Part shown: piece after piece, positions 1 through 5,587 of the stretch
Layout: every line of letters begins with the position of its first letter
Position numbering within the stretch: position 1 is the first letter of the stretch
Assembly: GCA_030740335.1 (NCBI GenBank)
Contig: JASLXL010000062.1
Coordinates: 1 to 5,587 of the forward strand
DNA: 5,587 bases
Reading direction: 5' to 3'
Origin: SAR202 cluster bacterium
GTDB taxonomy: Bacteria; Chloroflexota; Dehalococcoidia; SAR202; CAJWER01
Position numbers and translations under genes: made by a program
The notes under the pieces: generated by a model
Databases searched by the model: none
What the model was told of the DNA's origin: nothing
The model's input: only the letters and a program-made list of their open reading frames with translations

Positions 1-1877
1 GCCTTCTCGATCTCGTCCAGCAGTATCACACAGTACGACTTGCGGCGCACGGCCTCTGTTAGCTGGCCGCCTTCGTCGTATCCCACGTAGCCGGGAGGGG
101 CTCCAACAAGGCGAGCAACCGAGTGCCTCTCCATGAATTCCGACATGTCGATTCGGACCATGGCATCTTCACTGCCGAACATGAACTCTGCCAGCTTCTT
201 TGGCAAGAACGTTTTGCCTACACCAGTTGGACCTGCAAAGATGAAGGTGCCAACGGGCCTAGTGCGGTCTTTGAGGCCCGCACGGGCCCGGCGAACGGCC
301 TTCGAAACCATCGTTACAGCTTCGTCCTGACTGATGACGGCCTCGTGAAGGTCCTCTTCCATTTTGACCAGGCGCTCCATCTCGTCGGAGGTTAGCCGGG
401 TAACTGGAATGCTGGTCCACATGCTCACGACCTCCGCTATGTCCTCTTCGGACACGACGGGCTTCTCCTCGGACTTCTCGTCCTGCCACTCTTTCTGTAG
501 TCCAATGAGCTTCTCAGATAGGCTGGTCTCGCGTTCACGAAGCTCGGCTGCAAACTCGTACTGTCGGCCGGAAATAGCCTCGTCCTTTTCAGTCCGGACG
601 CTGTCGAGGGCCTTTGAAGTTTCGCTCACAGACAGTGGTGCGGTGCTGAAGTTGATTCGAACCCGGGAAGATGCCTCGTCTATCAGATCAATAGCCTTAT
701 CAGGCAGGAACCTGTCGGGGATGAATCTGGTGGCGAGATTTGCGGCTGCGCGGATCGCTTCATCGGTGATTTCGAGCTGGTGGTGTTCCTCGTAGCGGCT
801 CTTCACACCGCGCAGAATTTCCACCGTCTCTTCGGAGGTTGGCTCATTGACCGTGACGGGCTGGAAGCGACGCTCCAATGCTGGGTCTCGCTCGACATAT
901 TTGCGATAGTCGTCCAAGGTGGTTGCGCCGATGCACTGTAGTTCACCTCTAGCAAGAGAAGGCTTGAGAATGTTCGCCGCGTCTACGGCACCTTCGGCGG
1001 CTCCGGCCCCGACCATTGTATGGATCTCATCGATGAACAACACGCAGTTTGCGCTGCCTCGAATCTCCTCAACGACCTTCTTGAGCCTTTCTTCGAATTC
1101 GCCGCGATACTTAGTTCCGGCTACCAGGGCGCCCATGTCCAGCGTCACCAGCCTCTTTCCTTGTAAGGTGGCAGGTACATCGTTGCTGGCTATACGCTGC
1201 GCAAGAGCCTCGACTATAGCTGTTTTGCCGACACCGGGTTCTCCAACTAGCACCGGGTTGTTCTTCGTTCTCCGACTAAGTATCTGAGTGACCCGCTGAA
1301 TCTCCTGCTCTCGGCCCACGGTAGGATCGAGTTTGCCGGAGCGAGCTGCAATAGTGAGGTCGATGCCGAGTTGGTCGAGGGTAGGAGTATGGGTCTGGCC
1401 CTTGACGCCGCTCCCGCTCTGGGACTGGCTGGGGCTCTGGGTCAGGATGCGGCTGGTCTCGGCCCTGACCTTGTCCAGGTTGACCTGTAGACTCTCCAGA
1501 ACCCCCGCTGCGACGCCTTCGCCTTCTCGCAGGAGGCCAATGAGCAGGTGTTCAGTTCCGATGAAGTTATGGTTGAGCCTGCGGGCTTCGTCGACAGCCA
1601 ATTCGACGACCTTCTTGGTTCGTGGGGTCAGCCCCTTCTCGCCAGAGGTAGTCTTTTCTCCGCGGCCGATGATAAATTCGACCGCAGACCTGACCTTATC
1701 AAGTTCCACACCTAGATTTGCGAGTACCTTGGCGGCGACTCCATCTGTCTCACGCACCAAGCCTAGCAGGATGTGCTCGGTCCCAATGTAATTGTGATTG
1801 AAACGCTGGGCCTCTTCATTTGCCAGCGACAGGACCCTGCGGGCTCTTTCGGAAAATTTCTCAAACCTACTTGGCAT
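1..1877 (-). CDS. clpC: ATP-dependent Clp protease ATP-binding subunit ClpC (N-terminal 625 residues; 3' end outside window)
   Basis: Hsp100/AAA+ unfoldase that feeds substrates to the ClpP peptidase in the cytoplasm. Reading from the ATG at 1877: two Clp-N repeats (cores [18 protein letters not shown] at residues 26-43 and [18 protein letters not shown] at 101-118), a Ser/Gln/Gly linker (146-160), AAA1 with Walker A GEPGVGKT (212-219), pore loop KYRG (256-259), Walker B VLFIDE (279-284) and Arg336/Arg337, then a short UVR-like middle segment (about 438-455). AAA2 follows with Walker A GPTGVGKT (549-556), the GYVG pore loop and Walker B LLDE near the left edge. The short middle domain favours ClpC over ClpB. 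A GGAG lies 8 bases before the ATG. The gene begins 34 bases after the S1 stop, so the two are probably co-transcribed; I see no CIRCE element. About 200 C-terminal residues are expected beyond the edge. One oddity: the second Walker A is followed by FLPKK, where the family usually has an xLAK-type sequence. Confidence 0.96.
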   Translation of the reverse strand, partial: MPSRFEKFSERARRVLSLANEEAQRFNHNYIGTEHILLGLVRETDGVAAKVLANLGVELDKVRSAVEFIIGRGEKTTSGEKGLTPRTKKVVELAVDEARRLNHNFIGTEHLLIGLLREGEGVAAGVLESLQVNLDKVRAETSRILTQSPSQSQSGSGVKGQTHTPTLDQLGIDLTIAARSGKLDPTVGREQEIQRVTQILSRRTKNNPVLVGEPGVGKTAIVEALAQRIASNDVPATLQGKRLVTLDMGALVAGTKYRGEFEERLKKVVEEIRGSANCVLFIDEIHTMVGAGAAEGAVDAANILKPSLARGELQCIGATTLDDYRKYVERDPALERRFQPVTVNEPTSEETVEILRGVKSRYEEHHQLEITDEAIRAAANLATRFIPDRFLPDKAIDLIDEASSRVRINFSTAPLSVSETSKALDSVRTEKDEAISGRQYEFAAELRERETSLSEKLIGLQKEWQDEKSEEKPVVSEEDIAEVVSMWTSIPVTRLTSDEMERLVKMEEDLHEAVISQDEAVTMVSKAVRRARAGLKDRTRPVGTFIFAGPTGVGKTFLPKKLAEFMFGSEDAMVRIDMSEFMERHSVARLVGAPPGYVGYDEGGQLTEAVRRKSYCVILLDEIEK

Positions 1878-1885
1878 AGGGGCGT

Positions 1886-1889
1886 CTCC
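1886..1889 (-). promoter_or_regulatory. Ribosome binding site of clpC
   Basis: On the minus strand GGAG stands 8 bases upstream of the clpC ATG at 1877, an ordinary Shine-Dalgarno arrangement. It fixes the start and supports independent translation initiation of clpC on the S1 transcript. Confidence 0.75.
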
Positions 1890-1911
1890 AGGTATTTTTG
1901 TATACGGGTTA

Positions 1912-3168
1912 TTAGTAGCCTTCGCCCTCCGACTGCAGGAGACTGAGTCCTAATCGTCTGCGTTCAGGCTCAATTCTCAAGATCTTCAGTCGTACGTCGT
2001 CACCTTCTTGTACAACCTCCCGAGGATGTTGGATCATACGGGAGGTCAGTTCTGAGATGTGAATGAGCCCCTCAATCGAATCCTTGACCCTGGCGAAAGC
2101 GCCGAAGTCTGTGATCTTGGTAATCGTGGCATCCACCATGTCCCCAACTTGGAATTTTTCGTTGATGGTCTCCCACGGCTCCGGCTGAAGCCGCTTGAGA
2201 CTGAGGGCGATCTTCATATTGACTGCATCCACCCTCAGAACAAAGACATCAACTTCCTGACCGACCTTCACGATCTCATCCGGGGACCGAACGGGAGACC
2301 ATGACAGCTCAGAAATGTGTACAAGGCCGTCGGCCCCGCCGAGGTCTACGAAGGCTCCAAAACTGGAGATGCCAGTTACGGCCCCTCGGCGTACCTCGCC
2401 TTCACGCAACTCCTCGACGAGCTTGGACTTGCGCTCCGCGCGCTGTTCTTGGACCGCCTGGCGTTCTGACAGGATCGCCCTGTTCCGCCCGCGATTTACC
2501 TCCAGCACCTTGAGCTTGAGCTCTTGCCCTAGGTGCTGGTTCTCTGGTGGCTCTTTGGGTGGCTCTGGAGGTTTCTCCTCGACTTGGCTCACGACCTCTC
2601 CGTCAGTTTCATCCTCTCCCTCAGAGGCACCATCTGTTACTGCATCAGCGTTGCCCTCAACTGCTTCGGCGGGCTCGGGAACTGGTGGCTGTTGGAACTG
2701 CCGGAACATGTCACGGGAGATACTCACGAGCTGGGACATCGGAACGAAGCCTTGCACACCCTCTACCTCGACAACCGTGCCGCCACGATTGAAGCCCAAG
2801 ATGATCCCTGTGAGTACTTCGCCTGACTCGGCCGCCTTCTCAAGCACTCTCCAACCCTTTTCGCCAAGGGCAAGATCAATGGAGAGCACCGCCCCGTTCT
2901 CACCAGTCTCACCCTTCATTACGAACACCACGATCTCGTCGCCCAATTTGGGAGACTCAACGCCTTCACGGGTGGTAGATCTCATCTCTCCTGGTGGGAT
3001 GATGCCTTCAGCTTTGTGGCCTATGTTGACCAAAATGCCATCGCCGTCGGAGCGCATGACAATGCCCTCTACGATGTCGCCACGCGATAGAGGCTTTAAG
3101 GGCTGCATGGAGTCTAGCAGTTCCCCCATGTCCTCCATTTCGGGAGGATTGTGCGGTTCACCAATCAA
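1912..3168 (-). CDS. rpsA: 30S ribosomal protein S1, four S1 domains with an acidic insertion
   Basis: RNA-binding protein of the small ribosomal subunit that helps recruit mRNA. Four OB-fold S1 domains are visible in the 418 residues: about 29-98 ([21 protein letters not shown]), 115-235 ([22 protein letters not shown], split by an insertion), 256-326 ([32 protein letters not shown]) and 341-411 ([34 protein letters not shown]). The last two carry the classic FGAF and [16 protein letters not shown] signatures; the first two are divergent, as is usual for S1. Residues about 159-210 form a Pro/Glu/Asp-rich, probably disordered insertion inside domain 2. The protein is shorter than the six-domain proteobacterial form and comparable to four-domain S1 of other phyla. 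The start is a TTG at 3168; AGGAAGG lies 12 bases upstream, a rather long spacing. In-frame ATGs at residues 11 and 14 are alternatives but have poorer upstream sequence. The gene ends with tandem stops (TAATAA) just before clpC. Confidence 0.93.
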   Translation of the reverse strand: MIGEPHNPPEMEDMGELLDSMQPLKPLSRGDIVEGIVMRSDGDGILVNIGHKAEGIIPPGEMRSTTREGVESPKLGDEIVVFVMKGETGENGAVLSIDLALGEKGWRVLEKAAESGEVLTGIILGFNRGGTVVEVEGVQGFVPMSQLVSISRDMFRQFQQPPVPEPAEAVEGNADAVTDGASEGEDETDGEVVSQVEEKPPEPPKEPPENQHLGQELKLKVLEVNRGRNRAILSERQAVQEQRAERKSKLVEELREGEVRRGAVTGISSFGAFVDLGGADGLVHISELSWSPVRSPDEIVKVGQEVDVFVLRVDAVNMKIALSLKRLQPEPWETINEKFQVGDMVDATITKITDFGAFARVKDSIEGLIHISELTSRMIQHPREVVQEGDDVRLKILRIEPERRRLGLSLLQSEGEGY

Positions 3169-3340
3169 CGTATGCTACCGCCTTCCTGGAAAGTGATGGT
3201 TCCGATCATCGTGGTCAGCAGGTGATCATGGGGAGGCAAGCCAGGTGTCTGGTTTTCGAGAGGGGTTGTGTCGCGATACATTTTAGGGGGAGACCCCGTG
3301 ATAGTTGGTGCCCCATCCACATAGGGCTGATTAGAGCCTA
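3169..3340 (-). promoter_or_regulatory. Probable structured 5' leader of the S1-clpC mRNA
   Basis: If transcription starts about 7 bases after the extended -10 at 3341-3346, the mRNA has a leader of about 165 bases. It contains short self-complementary stretches: CCAG-N4-CTGG (3241-3252) and GGGG-N3-CCCC (3287-3297). The same GGGGU (3293-3297) could instead pair with ACCCC at 3262-3266, giving two mutually exclusive pairings. A short reading frame in the leader ends in a TGA that overlaps the S1 TTG start. I recognise no known riboswitch or r-protein leader family, so a regulatory role is inference only. Confidence 0.35.
3181..3187 (-). promoter_or_regulatory. Putative ribosome binding site of the S1 gene (decides the TTG start)
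   Basis: AGGAAGG on the minus strand, 12 bases before the TTG at 3168. The spacing is long but this is the only purine-rich anti-SD-like stretch near any candidate start. The ATG at 3138 (residue 11) is preceded by CCTCCCGAA, which cannot serve. The TTG start is therefore preferred but not certain. Confidence 0.5.
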
Positions 3341-3349
3341 ATTGTAGCA
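3341..3349 (-). promoter_or_regulatory. Putative extended -10 promoter for S1-clpC
   Basis: The minus strand reads TGC-TACAAT, which is the TGn extended -10 motif plus a good -10 hexamer. No recognisable -35 hexamer occurs at 16-18 bases, which extended -10 promoters can tolerate. It lies between the 5S gene and S1, which would allow S1-clpC to be transcribed independently of 5S. Confidence 0.5.
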
Positions 3350-3474
3350 TAGGCATTCTGCCAGTAGTAGGCGCTTACGCCAACCGAAGGGCGAAATTGC
3401 GTCTCGATCGGCCCCTCAGGCTCCATGTGGACCAGTTTGCGAAGTGTAGATGTGGCCTGAATAACTTAAAAGCC

Positions 3475-3592
3475 CCCTGGCAGTGACCTATTTTCCCACA
3501 CCTTTGCAAGTGCAGTATCGTTAGCGCTGAGACGTTTCACTTCCGTGTTCGGGATGGGAACGGGTGGGGCCGCCTCGCTAGAACCACCAGGG
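3475..3592 (-). rRNA. rrf: 5S ribosomal RNA, stand-alone
   Basis: Structural RNA of the large ribosomal subunit, about 118 bases. The minus strand begins CCCTGGTGGTTCTAGCGAGG and carries the conserved CCCGTTCCCATCCCGAACAC block followed by GGAAGTGAAACG, then the 3' GGGAAAATAGGTCACTGCCA region. The two ends pair as helix I: CCCTGGTGGT with ACTGCCAGGG read backwards, about 10 pairs including two G-U. Ends are placed from that helix and could be off by one to three bases. No 23S sequence precedes it: upstream there is only a promoter and a protein-coding gene, so it is detached from a 16S-23S-5S operon. It is followed by GGGGGC and TTTT, but no separate terminator hairpin is seen. Confidence 0.95.
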
Positions 3593-3596
3593 AGCT

Positions 3597-3617
3597 TTAT
3601 TACCAACTTTGTAATAA
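3597..3617 (-). repeat. Perfect inverted repeat (7-bp arms, 7-base loop) just upstream of 5S
   Basis: TTATTAC and GTAATAA flank a 7-base loop, 4 bases before the 5S 5' end. It lies between the promoter and the mature RNA, so it would fold in the 5S precursor. A role as an RNase processing signal for the leader is the simplest guess. A protein-binding operator is the alternative, but its position downstream of the start site makes that less natural. Confidence 0.6.
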
Positions 3618-3674
3618 CCGAGCTGACGCGAGCCTGTCGCATCGTTTCTGTACCCGGTCTAAGAATTCTCTTGC

Positions 3675-3703
3675 AGTATACCGCCGACCGACTCCACCGT
3701 CAA
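3675..3703 (-). promoter_or_regulatory. Sigma70-type promoter of the 5S rRNA gene
   Basis: On the minus strand TTGACG (3698-3703) and TATACT (3675-3680) are separated by exactly 17 bases, each hexamer one mismatch from consensus. The predicted start, near 3668, gives a 5S precursor leader of about 75 bases. It points straight at the 5S gene and lies downstream of the stop of the uncharacterised gene. This is the strongest promoter-like sequence I found in the window. Confidence 0.8.
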
Positions 3704-3767
3704 TACAAGTCTTCCACAAATATGGTGGCAATCCTATGGTGCCTGCGAGCAGAGGAGTTACTGACAG

Positions 3768-4937
3768 TCACTCCTTCCAGAGTCCTTTCGCCTGTCCCAA
3801 CCATCGAAGGTGATCAACTCGCATCAGACCGAAATTGTAGAAAGCGAAACCGCCGGCACCGCCGCGGTTGCATGCCGTCAGCGTATCGGATAGTGCGTCG
3901 GAGTTGCCGAAGGCACTCGGCGATACTTGCACGATCATCTTGGCGCCGGTTGTCAGTCTACGTTTCATCGGCTTGATCGCCTCCGGGTTTCGTCCGGTCA
4001 CTGACCGGTCTATTAGTGGTGCCACTCGCTCGACGGACAGGCCCAGTGCAAGTTCGTCATCCTGATCCAGATGATCTGCCTGCACCGCGATGTCGCCGTG
4101 GGCCCTGATCGTGCGTACGACATCCTCGAACAGCGATGATGCAATGCCGGATCGGACCTCGAGGAATGCTCGCAACTGGCCTCCGAACGCCGCGGCGAGT
4201 CGTGTGGGAGTGACCTGCTGTACCACTTCGGCCTGGCTCGGTAGTTTTGGAAGCTCGGCGTTGAGATAGCGTGCCACATCGCTCCGCAGCGCCTCGCCCT
4301 CCACATCGTCCGCCGATGCCGCTTCGATGCAGTGATCGCACATGCACAGTCCCATCAGGAAGCTGCACCACGGGGTGATGGGGGTTAGTATCTTGGGATT
4401 TGAGAAACCGTGTCCAAATGGCAGAAAGTTCAGAGACTCTAGATGGACGGCATCCGGGTTCAGCCTTTCCAAAATGTCTTCAGTAAGCGTCAGGAAGTAC
4501 TGGCGTACATCGGGAGCGCCGACGCAGAGATGCGACAGGTGCCGGTTGCCTAGGGCGTCCTGCTGTGCCAGGTCTGGGTACGTTTTGGCAAGATAGTGGT
4601 CGTATGCGTACACGATCCACGCGGTCAGGGATAAGCCTCGCTCTCTGATGCGTTCGGCCTGCCTCTGCAGGTAGTCGGGACTGTCCACAACCTCGCTGAC
4701 TCGAGGCCTTATCACCGTGGACTCGTATCTTGCGGGGTCGGCTTGGAAAAGGGTCATCCCATCCTCGCCGTAGTAGAGCTTGCGCTTGGGGTTGTGGGGC
4801 AGAAAATAGGTAGCCATGTGGTAGCTAGTCGCCAGAGCGACATCGTCGAGCCCGGCAACATGCTGGATGTTATCAAGCGCAGCGTCCAGGCCTTCGTCAG
4901 CCAGGTCCCATGGGTAGGTGTATATGGATGCTTCCAT
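3768..4937 (-). CDS. Uncharacterised protein, probable TIM-barrel (glycoside-hydrolase-like) with CxCxxC motif
   Basis: No function is established. With the ATG at 4937 the protein has 389 residues; the open frame extends upstream to an ATG at 4979, but only the 4937 start has a Shine-Dalgarno (GAGGAA, 5 bases away). No signal peptide or membrane segment is visible, so it is probably cytoplasmic. Visible landmarks: N-terminal MEASIYTYPWDLADEGLDAA, DDVALATSYH (31-40), GLSLTAWIVYAYDH (101-114), AVHLESLNF (163-171) with a Glu at a strand end, and LCMCDHC (197-203), a CxCxxC cluster. Alternating strand-helix segments and a strand-end acid followed by a Cys cluster resemble uncharacterised glycoside-hydrolase-like TIM-barrel proteins. 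The C-terminal part (from about 340) has a Gly-rich GGAGGFAFYNFGLM. The Cys cluster could bind a metal or be structural. It diverges from the aldo/keto reductase; a TAGAAT at 4980-4985 might be its -10, with no clear -35. I am confident the gene is real and unsure of its activity. Confidence 0.85.
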   Translation of the reverse strand: MEASIYTYPWDLADEGLDAALDNIQHVAGLDDVALATSYHMATYFLPHNPKRKLYYGEDGMTLFQADPARYESTVIRPRVSEVVDSPDYLQRQAERIRERGLSLTAWIVYAYDHYLAKTYPDLAQQDALGNRHLSHLCVGAPDVRQYFLTLTEDILERLNPDAVHLESLNFLPFGHGFSNPKILTPITPWCSFLMGLCMCDHCIEAASADDVEGEALRSDVARYLNAELPKLPSQAEVVQQVTPTRLAAAFGGQLRAFLEVRSGIASSLFEDVVRTIRAHGDIAVQADHLDQDDELALGLSVERVAPLIDRSVTGRNPEAIKPMKRRLTTGAKMIVQVSPSAFGNSDALSDTLTACNRGGAGGFAFYNFGLMRVDHLRWLGQAKGLWKE

Positions 4938-4942
4938 GTGTG

Positions 4943-4948
4943 TTCCTC
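4943..4948 (-). promoter_or_regulatory. Ribosome binding site deciding the start of the uncharacterised gene
   Basis: GAGGAA on the minus strand sits 5 bases before the ATG at 4937. The upstream in-frame ATG at 4979 has no purine-rich sequence before it, and its first 14 codons (MSICTRRFRHRGTH) look like untranslated leader rather than protein. Confidence 0.7.
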
Positions 4949-4949
4949 G

Positions 4950-4979
4950 ATGTCGAAATCGCCGGGTGCAGATCGACAT
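4950..4979. repeat. Inverted repeat ATGTCGA-N16-TCGACAT in the divergent intergenic region
   Basis: Two perfect 7-base arms (4950-4956 and 4973-4979) separated by 16 bases, lying just before the uncharacterised gene. It could be an operator or a weak mRNA hairpin. The arms are short enough that chance is a fair explanation. Confidence 0.35.
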
Positions 4980-5096
4980 ATTCTACACAGAGGGCTGGTC
5001 TGGCTGTACTGAGAAGCGCTGGCTCACTGGAAAGGTTACTTCACCGGTCTATCAATTGTCGGTACCAAGGTGCATCCTCTAGATTCCACTCTCCGG

Positions 5097-5105
5097 TGCT
5101 ACAAT
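5097..5105 (+). promoter_or_regulatory. Putative extended -10 promoter of the aldo/keto reductase
   Basis: TGC-TACAAT, identical to the nine-base element before the S1 gene, lies about 40 bases before the ATG at 5145. No convincing -35 is found at 16-18 bases. The predicted start near 5112 leaves a leader of about 33 bases containing the Shine-Dalgarno. Confidence 0.5.
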
Positions 5106-5132
5106 GGACGATCTCGAAGTCCATGACTAACC

Positions 5133-5137
5133 AGGAG
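5133..5137 (+). promoter_or_regulatory. Ribosome binding site of the aldo/keto reductase
   Basis: AGGAG at 7 bases from the ATG at 5145, near-ideal placement, fixing the start codon. Confidence 0.8.
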
Positions 5138-5144
5138 ATAGTCC

Positions 5145-5587
5145 ATGACGAAGCCACTTCCCACTGTAATTCTCGGAAGGACTGGATTGCGCGTGACCCG
5201 CCTCGGCTATGGCGCAGCCCATCGCAAGCCCCAATCCGACGAGAACGCGAAGGCCGTCCACGAGGCGGTCCTGGATTCCGGTATCAACTTCATTGACACC
5301 GCCGACGACTATGGCAATAGCGAGGAGTTGATAGGTCGGTACATGTCGGCTCGCAGTGGGGAATATCACATCGCCACGAAGTGCGGCGGATCAGAGTCGG
5401 GCCATGTGTGGACCCGCGAGAACTGCCTCCGGACGATGGAAGATAGCCTGAAGCACCTCCGCACCGACAGCATCGATATTATGCAGCTCCACAATCCGTC
5501 AGTGGCCGAGAGTGAGGCTGGGGGGCTAGTGGACGCCTTGAAGGAGATGCGGGACTCCGGCAAGGTGCGCTGGATAGGTGCATCGAC
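5145..5587 (+). CDS. Aldo/keto reductase (N-terminal 147 residues; 3' end outside window)
   Basis: NAD(P)H-dependent oxidoreductase of the aldo/keto reductase superfamily, a cytoplasmic TIM-barrel enzyme interconverting carbonyls and alcohols; the substrate cannot be told from this fragment. It begins MTKPLPTVILGRTGLRVTRLG, the typical AKR opening (LGxTGLxVxxLGxG). The catalytic tetrad is complete: Asp51 and Tyr56 in FIDTADDYG, Lys79 in IATKCGG, and His116 in DIMQLHNP. The GKVRWIGAS strand (about 138-146) is cut by the window edge. Families of this kind usually run about 280-340 residues, so roughly half is missing. It diverges from the uncharacterised gene across about 200 bases and appears to have its own promoter. 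Confidence 0.93.
   Translation, partial: MTKPLPTVILGRTGLRVTRLGYGAAHRKPQSDENAKAVHEAVLDSGINFIDTADDYGNSEELIGRYMSARSGEYHIATKCGGSESGHVWTRENCLRTMEDSLKHLRTDSIDIMQLHNPSVAESEAGGLVDALKEMRDSGKVRWIGAS

Larger units (their letters stand above)
4938..5144. other. Divergent intergenic region between the uncharacterised gene and the aldo/keto reductase
   Basis: 207 bases. It holds the two ribosome binding sites, the reductase extended -10 (5097-5105), a weak -10-like TAGAAT for the minus-strand gene (4980-4985) and the inverted repeat at 4950-4979. I looked for a tRNA or other RNA gene and saw none. Confidence 0.6.

Noticed and set aside
364..1791. Plus-strand open frames of 122-152 codons across the clpC region
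   Set aside because: They are antisense to clpC, whose minus-strand frame is unbroken from 1877 to the edge with full Hsp100 motifs. Their products are Ser/Arg-rich with no recognisable domain.
1899..1904. TATACA as a -10 for a clpC-specific promoter
   Set aside because: No -35-like hexamer lies at 16-18 bases and no extended -10 precedes it; a chance match in a short AT-rich gap is as likely.
2315..3196. Plus-strand open frame of 293 codons
   Set aside because: It is antisense to the S1 gene; the translated product is Ser/Pro-rich low complexity, and the minus strand encodes four clear S1 domains.
3165..3356. Minus-strand 63-codon frame before S1
   Set aside because: Its first ATGs (3356, 3350) lie at or before the predicted -10 and would not be transcribed. 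There is no Shine-Dalgarno and no recognisable domain. Only a shorter leader peptide remains possible, noted as a finding.
3370..3381. GGCG-N4-CGCC inverted repeat
   Set aside because: Only 4-bp arms, upstream of the S1 promoter and with no T-run; too short to call.
3455..3480. Possible intrinsic terminator after 5S (GGGGGC followed by TTTT)
   Set aside because: The G-run has no local complement forming a hairpin of its own; only the long-range 5S helix I is available, so I do not call a terminator.
3545..3976. Plus-strand 143-codon frame
   Set aside because: It overlaps the 5S rRNA gene, its promoter and the end of the uncharacterised gene, all on the opposite strand.
4980..5144. Possible tRNA or small RNA in the divergent intergenic region
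   Set aside because: No T-loop GGTTCGA-type sequence and no cloverleaf pairing could be assembled on either strand.

Overview
The window is a piece of bacterial chromosome with roughly 55% GC. It carries core information-processing and protein-quality genes on the minus strand and the start of a metabolic gene on the plus strand. There is no mobile element, CRISPR array or obvious foreign segment. The S1 and ClpC architecture, a 5S rRNA gene standing apart from any 23S, and an uncharacterised CxCxxC protein would fit a Chloroflexota (Dehalococcoidia/SAR202-like) genome. That assignment is an impression from protein style, not a demonstrated placement.

Layout, in minus-strand transcription order from high to low coordinates: (1) an uncharacterised 389-residue soluble protein (3768-4937) whose likely fold is a TIM barrel of the glycoside-hydrolase-like type; (2) a stand-alone 5S rRNA gene (about 3475-3592) with its own near-consensus sigma70 promoter (3675-3703) and a perfect 7-bp inverted repeat just before its 5' end; (3) a roughly 300-base gap holding an extended -10 promoter and a leader with short hairpins; (4) a four-domain ribosomal protein S1 (1912-3168, TTG start) with a long acidic insertion in its second S1 domain; (5) clpC (1-1877), starting 34 bases after the S1 stop with a good Shine-Dalgarno and running off the left edge after 625 residues. 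Divergent from the uncharacterised gene, on the plus strand, is the start of an aldo/keto reductase (5145 to the right edge).

S1 and ClpC almost certainly share a transcript, so mRNA binding at the ribosome and regulated unfolding/proteolysis would be produced together. The 5S gene lies just upstream in the same orientation, and I see no convincing terminator between it and S1, so some read-through is possible. The uncharacterised gene and the reductase diverge from a 207-base intergenic region and may or may not be functionally linked. Nothing here amounts to a clearly new system. The best leads are the uncharacterised CxCxxC protein, the isolated 5S gene with its own promoter and upstream hairpin, and the structured S1 leader.
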